Origin: JAUPVN01 sp964423475
GTDB lineage: Bacteria > Patescibacteriota > Saccharimonadia > Saccharimonadales > CAIOMD01
Length of the DNA stretch: 9,243 nt
NCBI GenBank assembly: GCA_964423475.1
Contig: CAYRFD010000037.1
Span: 1-9,243, forward strand
Direction of reading: 5' to 3'
The position numbers and the translations under genes are program-made. The notes beneath the pieces are model-generated. The model was given only the letters and a program-made list of their open reading frames with translations, made no database searches and was not told the origin of the DNA. This document shows, in pieces, positions 6,164-9,243 of the stretch (within the stretch, counting starts at the first letter, position 1; each line of letters starts with the position of its first letter).

Positions 6164-7182
6164 TTTATAATCTCTGGTTCTATCTCTAGTTTAATCTCAA
6201 AAACATCATATACTGTTTTTTGAATATGTTTAAACACAATTTCTAAATCTTTATAATTACCATCTTTGGTATTTGCTATAACTAAGGCTTGTTTTTGGTA
6301 AGGTCCTATACCGTTGCATGAATATTGCTTTAATCCAGCCGTTTCTAATAGCCAACCAGAATATAATTTTTTTTCTGTTGAGCTGTATGAATATGCGGGC
6401 ATATTAGCGTATTTTTTTAAAAGTAAACTATATTTTATATTGCTAACAATTGGGTTTTTAAAAAAAGAGCCAGTATTAGGAATTTTTGTAGGATCAGGTA
6501 GCTTACTTTTACGGAGTTTAATAACAGCATTACGAACATCTTTTATTGTAGGATTATTAATTTTTAAATCTATTAGTTTTTGACGTAAAGACTTATAATT
6601 AGGTATATTGTATTGTTGGCCTGAGGATACTTTATTCAATGCAAAAGTAACCGATAGTATTATATATTTATGTCTATTTAATGACTTAAATATACTGTCT
6701 CTATATGAAAAATTACATTGTTTATTGTTTAGGGTAACTATATTACCAGAGGTTGTATCTAGAGCCTCAATTTCTAATAGAGTATCTTTGCATTCTTGCC
6801 CGTATGCACCAATATTATTTACGGGTGCACCACCTACAGTTCCCGGAATCCAAGAAAGGGCTTCTAGCCCACTAAAATTAGCTTGTACGCTTTTTTTAAC
6901 AACTTCATCCCATTTTTCTCCAGCATTAACTTTTAAGATACCATTGCTATTAAGTTTAAAGCCTTTAGTATTATTCTTAACCACAACCCCATCAAAACCG
7001 CTATCTGTGAATATTATGTTTGATCCGTCTCCAATTACTTCTAGTGGGAGATTCTTTTGTTTGGCAAATTTGTACGCCTCAATTAGCTCATGTATTGTAT
7101 TAGCTGTAATAAAATATTTAGCAGGGCCGCCAACCTTCATGGTTGTGTGATATTTAAGTAGCTCATTTTCTAAGACATCCAT
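6160..7182 (-). CDS. murB: UDP-N-acetylenolpyruvoylglucosamine reductase (type I)
   Basis: 340 residues from ATG 7182, matching the roughly 340 of E. coli-type MurB. It reduces the MurA product with NADPH through bound FAD to give UDP-MurNAc, in the cytoplasm. Order of features: MKVGGPAKYF (15-24, family N-terminus), EVIGDGSNI (48-56), SWIPGTVGGAPVNNIGAYGQE (110-130, FAD pyrophosphate binding), YRDSIFK (160-166, R161 near the active site), NTGSFFKNP (236-244, S239 the proton-donor serine), GLKQYSCNGIGPYQKQALVI (283-302) and C-terminal IEPE (334-337) with the conserved glutamate. A TTG at 7209 gives nine more residues but falls inside an inverted repeat and lacks family support, so ATG 7182 is preferred. 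It is first gene of a murB-rel operon (4-base overlap) and divergent from the XRE gene. Confidence 0.95.
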   Translation of the reverse strand: MDVLENELLKYHTTMKVGGPAKYFITANTIHELIEAYKFAKQKNLPLEVIGDGSNIIFTDSGFDGVVVKNNTKGFKLNSNGILKVNAGEKWDEVVKKSVQANFSGLEALSWIPGTVGGAPVNNIGAYGQECKDTLLEIEALDTTSGNIVTLNNKQCNFSYRDSIFKSLNRHKYIILSVTFALNKVSSGQQYNIPNYKSLRQKLIDLKINNPTIKDVRNAVIKLRKSKLPDPTKIPNTGSFFKNPIVSNIKYSLLLKKYANMPAYSYSSTEKKLYSGWLLETAGLKQYSCNGIGPYQKQALVIANTKDGNYKDLEIVFKHIQKTVYDVFEIKLEIEPEIIK

Positions 7183-7189
7183 ACTGTAA

Positions 7190-7207
7190 GTATAGCTCCC
7201 ACTATAC
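7190..7207. promoter_or_regulatory. Inverted repeat just upstream of murB
   Basis: GTATAG, six bases, CTATAC: perfect 6-base arms (7190-7195 and 7202-7207). On the murB strand the loop is TGGGAG, with an SD-like GGGAG, and the repeat ends seven bases before the ATG. Two -10-like hexamers lie inside it on the minus strand (TATAGT at 7200-7205, TATACT at 7189-7194). It could be an operator over the murB promoter or a hairpin exposing a ribosome site; the sequence alone does not decide. Confidence 0.4.
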
Positions 7208-7276
7208 AAATCTGCTAGTTATTTAAGATTAAATAAACTGGTAGTACATATTTTTTGTTAAAGTGGTTGGGCGCAT

Positions 7277-7316
7277 GTGTACCGAGTGTAATATGTGTAG
7301 TATAATAAATAGTGTA
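7277..7316 (+). promoter_or_regulatory. Promoter of the XRE gene with four GTGTA repeats around a TATAAT box
   Basis: TATAAT at 7301-7306 is a perfect -10, predicting a start near 7313 and a leader of about 22 bases. No convincing -35 is present (TGTACC at a 17-base spacer). GTGTA occurs at 7277, 7286, 7295 and 7312: three copies at exact 9-base steps upstream of the -10 and one just after it. Such tandem short sites in place of a -35 are what an operator for the encoded HTH protein, or another regulator, might look like. Confidence 0.5.
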
Positions 7317-7319
7317 AAC

Positions 7320-7325
7320 AAGGTG
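7320..7325 (+). promoter_or_regulatory. Shine-Dalgarno of the XRE gene
   Basis: AAGGTG nine bases before ATG 7335. It supports this start and is notable because only this gene and the helicase show a clear ribosome binding site in the window. Confidence 0.6.
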
Positions 7326-7334
7326 TTTTAAAAT

Positions 7335-7880
7335 ATGAATAAAATCCCTTATCATAAGTTTGGCGTTACTCTAAAAAAAATCAGAGAACAGGCTAACGAA
7401 TCTGTTATTGATGTTAGTGGTGCCGTAGAAACAGATGTTGCTATAATAAATCAGCTAGAGGCGGGCACGCACCAACCATCAGAAGATATAGTTTTATTGT
7501 TAATTAGCCACTTTGGCCTAAAAGAAGACGATGCTTTACGCTTATGGAGATTAGCCGGTTACGATCAAGATAAAACGGGTATTTCTAGCGTAGGGTCAGA
7601 CGATCAAGTAAATAGCGTAAAAGCTTATGTCACGGCGGGTGATGTACGTATTTTATACACAGACATGGTACATGTAAAATCAAATCAGCACGGTTTAGTT
7701 ATAAATTTTTTGCAATCTTTGGGGGCCGATGATCATACTATGGCTGTAGCTAGAGTTGGTATGAGCCATACTCATGCCGAGTCTTTATTAGAGGTTTTAA
7801 AACAAACAATTAATACTACAAAAAAGCAACAAAAGATGCTAGATAAAAATAGTAAGCCTTCTAAAGATGGTTTAAAGTAA
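7335..7880 (+). CDS. XRE-family HTH protein with a DUF3467-like C-terminal domain
   Basis: 181 residues. Residues about 9-73 form an XRE-type HTH (FGVTLKKIREQA, then an HTH containing VDVSG-like and IINQLEAGTHQP segments, and EDIVLLLISHFGL). A polar linker (about 77-98) follows. Residues about 104-160 resemble DUF3467: ILYTDMVHVKSNQHGLVINF, then MAVARVGMSHTHAESLLEVL, where the family has xARVxMSPxHAKxLxxxL. The end (161-181) is lysine-rich and probably disordered. No signal peptide or membrane segment. It is likely a DNA-binding regulator; the ligand or partner of the C-terminal domain is not known to me. It has its own promoter with repeats, is divergent from murB, and converges on the helicase gene with a 14-base gap, so possible targets are its own promoter and murB-rel. 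HTH is secure; the DUF3467 call is from pattern memory. Confidence 0.85.
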   Translation: MNKIPYHKFGVTLKKIREQANESVIDVSGAVETDVAIINQLEAGTHQPSEDIVLLLISHFGLKEDDALRLWRLAGYDQDKTGISSVGSDDQVNSVKAYVTAGDVRILYTDMVHVKSNQHGLVINFLQSLGADDHTMAVARVGMSHTHAESLLEVLKQTINTTKKQQKMLDKNSKPSKDGLK

Positions 7881-7901
7881 GTATTTTAAATTAGTTACTT
7901 T
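7874..7901. terminator. Candidate bidirectional terminator between XRE gene and helicase
   Basis: AAAGTAA (7874-7880) pairs perfectly with TTACTTT (7895-7901) around a 14-base AT-rich loop, with T residues following on both strands. Both stop codons sit in the arms, so the ends of the two convergent genes would pair with each other. With one G-C pair the stem is weak, hence low confidence. Confidence 0.3.
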
Positions 7902-9103
7902 TGTATAAACGTTAGTGCTTTACCGGTTTTTCCTGCACGGCCAGCACGGCCAATTCTGTGCACGTAATCGTCGTAAGTATGCGGCACAGAGTAGTTTATA
8001 ACATGTGTTACATCGGGTACGTCTATCCCGCGAGCTGCAACATCTGTCGCTACTAATATATTAGATCTGTTTGCTTTAAACTGGTCTAGGGCGCGTTTTC
8101 TTTGACCCTGGCTTTTACCACCATGAATATTATCGGCCTTAAAGCCTCTTTCGGTAAGTTCTTTACTAAGTTTTTCTACGTTTCTTTGAGTTTCATCAAA
8201 TATTATTACTTTAATATCGTTATGTTCTATAAGTATATCGTGTAGGCGTTCAATTTTATTTGTACCAGCGTTAAAATGAACGACATTTTGTTCTACGCTA
8301 TCACTTGAGTCTGCGGTTTTAACAGATATAGTAACATGCTTAGGAGCAAATTTTGTAATTAGTGTTTTTACGCGCGCATCTAAAGTTGCAGAAAAGAAAT
8401 AACTTTGTCTTTCTGAAGATAGTGTTTCTAAAATAGATGTTACGTCTGGCAAAAAGCCCATATCTAGCATCCTATCTACTTCATCTAGTACAACCATATT
8501 AAAACCAGATAAATCTAAAGTTTTGCGTTCTATATGATCTTTTATTCTACCGGGTGTACCAATTACAATCTTTGGGTTATGGCGTAGTTGATTAAACTGT
8601 GGCCCCATTGGTGTGCCACCAATTAGTAAAGCCGCAAATAAGCCGCTGCCTTTACCAATTTTTTTAAGTTCTTGTTCTATTTGTTGAGCAAGCTCTCTTG
8701 TGGGCGCAACAATTAGTGCGTAAGCATCATTAAACCTAACTAAATTATGCAAAATTGGTATTCCAAAAGCTGCTGTTTTACCAGTGCCGGTGTTTGCAAC
8801 GCCAACTATATCATACCCATCAATACCATAAGGTATTGCCTGATCTTGTATAGGCGATGGTATGATGTAGCCGTTAGTAGTTAAATTGTTTTTTAATTTT
8901 TCTGCTACATCAAAATCTGCAAAAGCGTGCTTAGGAACGTATTGTTCTTGGTTAATTGGTTTTGCGGCTTTAATAAATTTATTTGGATTTATATATTCGC
9001 CATGTTTAGGTTTTTGTTGTCTGCGCGCAGGTTTAAAAGATCTACCTGGGCCACCATAAGAACCACTTGGTCCACGGCGATTTGATTTATTATAATAAGA
9101 CAT
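7895..9103 (-). CDS. DEAD-box family ATP-dependent RNA helicase (DEVD variant)
   Basis: 402 residues. It uses ATP to unwind short RNA duplexes, typically in ribosome assembly, mRNA decay or cold adaptation. Motifs in order: PSPIQDQAIP (82-91, Q motif), ANTGTGKT (103-110, Walker A), PTRELAQQ (134-141, Ia), GTPGR (182-186, Ib), DEVD (207-210, Walker B, with Val in place of Ala), SAT (238-240, III), FDETQR (302-307, IV), VATDVAARGID (351-361, V) and HRIGRAGRAG (382-391, VI). Residues 1-48 form a Gly/Arg/Tyr/Lys-rich disordered tail likely to bind RNA. The protein ends 11 residues after motif VI, leaving out the usual last helix and any C-terminal RNA-binding domain. The start is supported by AAGGA ten bases upstream. 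The closest relatives would be RhlE/DeaD-type proteins, but I assign no symbol. Confidence 0.96.
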   Translation of the reverse strand: MSYYNKSNRRGPSGSYGGPGRSFKPARRQQKPKHGEYINPNKFIKAAKPINQEQYVPKHAFADFDVAEKLKNNLTTNGYIIPSPIQDQAIPYGIDGYDIVGVANTGTGKTAAFGIPILHNLVRFNDAYALIVAPTRELAQQIEQELKKIGKGSGLFAALLIGGTPMGPQFNQLRHNPKIVIGTPGRIKDHIERKTLDLSGFNMVVLDEVDRMLDMGFLPDVTSILETLSSERQSYFFSATLDARVKTLITKFAPKHVTISVKTADSSDSVEQNVVHFNAGTNKIERLHDILIEHNDIKVIIFDETQRNVEKLSKELTERGFKADNIHGGKSQGQRKRALDQFKANRSNILVATDVAARGIDVPDVTHVINYSVPHTYDDYVHRIGRAGRAGKTGKALTFIQK

Positions 9104-9203
9104 AAAAAAAGAATCCTTTATAGTTATAGTTTGTTATTCTCTGATTGCCGCTGAAGCCCAGAGTACACTTTTATACCTACATCTTGGATTCAATCACAAT
9201 TCA
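9104..9203 (-). promoter_or_regulatory. About 100-base 5' leader of the helicase mRNA, with possible SD masking
   Basis: From the predicted start (about 9203) to the ATG there are roughly 100 untranslated bases, far more than any other gene here. On the mRNA strand GAATCC (9186-9191) is complementary to GGATTC (9111-9116), which includes the GGA of the Shine-Dalgarno AAGGA (9114-9118). Between them CTCTG (9159-9163) can pair with CAGAG (9139-9143). The fold could hide and release the ribosome site. Long structured leaders are known for cold-shock genes, including some RNA helicases; the pairing itself is inference. Confidence 0.4.
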
Positions 9204-9209
9204 ACATTA

Positions 9210-9238
9210 ATATTAGCACAATTTTTGTTCTTAGTCAA
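9210..9238 (-). promoter_or_regulatory. Strong sigma70-type promoter of the helicase gene
   Basis: On the minus strand TTGACT (9233-9238; 5 of 6 to consensus), a 17-base spacer, then TAATAT (9210-9215) with a TGC extended -10 immediately before. It is the best promoter in the window and predicts transcription from about 9203. Confidence 0.75.
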
Positions 9239-9243
9239 CTAGG

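Noticed and set aside
6160..7182. Recoding of UGA as glycine, as in some CPR phyla
   Set aside because: murB ends at TGA at the expected length, no frame needs read-through, and the only glycine tRNA here has anticodon TCC.
7183..7209. TTG start for murB adding nine residues
   Set aside because: It lies within the inverted repeat and -10-like hexamers; ATG 7182 gives the normal type I MurB length.

Overview
This 9.2 kb window is a compact, low-G+C (roughly one third by eye) bacterial chromosomal segment. It holds eight protein genes, the first cut by the window edge, and two tRNA genes. There are no insertion sequences, prophage genes or CRISPR arrays, and no gene-free stretch longer than about 150 bases. 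The very short gaps, terse versions of core enzymes, an XRE helix-turn-helix fused to MurA, an XRE protein with a DUF3467-like C-terminus, and scarce Shine-Dalgarno sequences suggest a Candidate Phyla Radiation (Patescibacteria) genome. Saccharibacteria is my best guess, but this is inference from gene style and not a phylogenetic placement. Tryptophan is encoded by TGG, TGA is a stop (end of murB) and the glycine tRNA has a TCC anticodon, so the UGA-to-glycine code of Gracilibacteria/Absconditabacteria does not apply.

Layout. At the left edge on the + strand is the 3' part of a HAD-family phosphatase (2-283), then one base, then 5-formyltetrahydrofolate cyclo-ligase (285-833). Converging on it from the - strand is an endonuclease/exonuclease/phosphatase-family protein (838-1605). 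Upstream of that, on the same strand, lie tRNA-Arg(TCT), tRNA-Gly(TCC) and a MurA with an N-terminal XRE DNA-binding domain (1844-3361). murA is divergent from glyA (3429-4709) across a 67-base region in which both genes appear to be transcribed without a leader. glyA converges, with a 2-base gap, on a short Rel/Spo-type (p)ppGpp synthetase/hydrolase (4712-6163). That gene is coupled by an ATGA overlap to the upstream murB (6160-7182). murB is divergent from an XRE-HTH/DUF3467-like gene (7335-7880), whose promoter carries evenly spaced GTGTA repeats. This gene converges on a DEAD-box RNA helicase (7895-9103), which has the only strong consensus promoter with a long (about 100-base) leader.

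Functional themes. MurA and MurB carry out the two committed steps of peptidoglycan precursor synthesis. GlyA and the cyclo-ligase both serve folate one-carbon metabolism. The Rel/Spo enzyme controls the stringent response and shares an operon with murB, and MurA carries its own DNA-binding domain, so the window hints at unusually direct regulation of wall synthesis. The most interesting signals are the HTH-MurA fusion, the back-to-back leaderless promoters, the Rel/Spo enzyme that stops right after its TGS domain, the repeat array at the XRE promoter, and a leader that could mask the helicase ribosome binding site.
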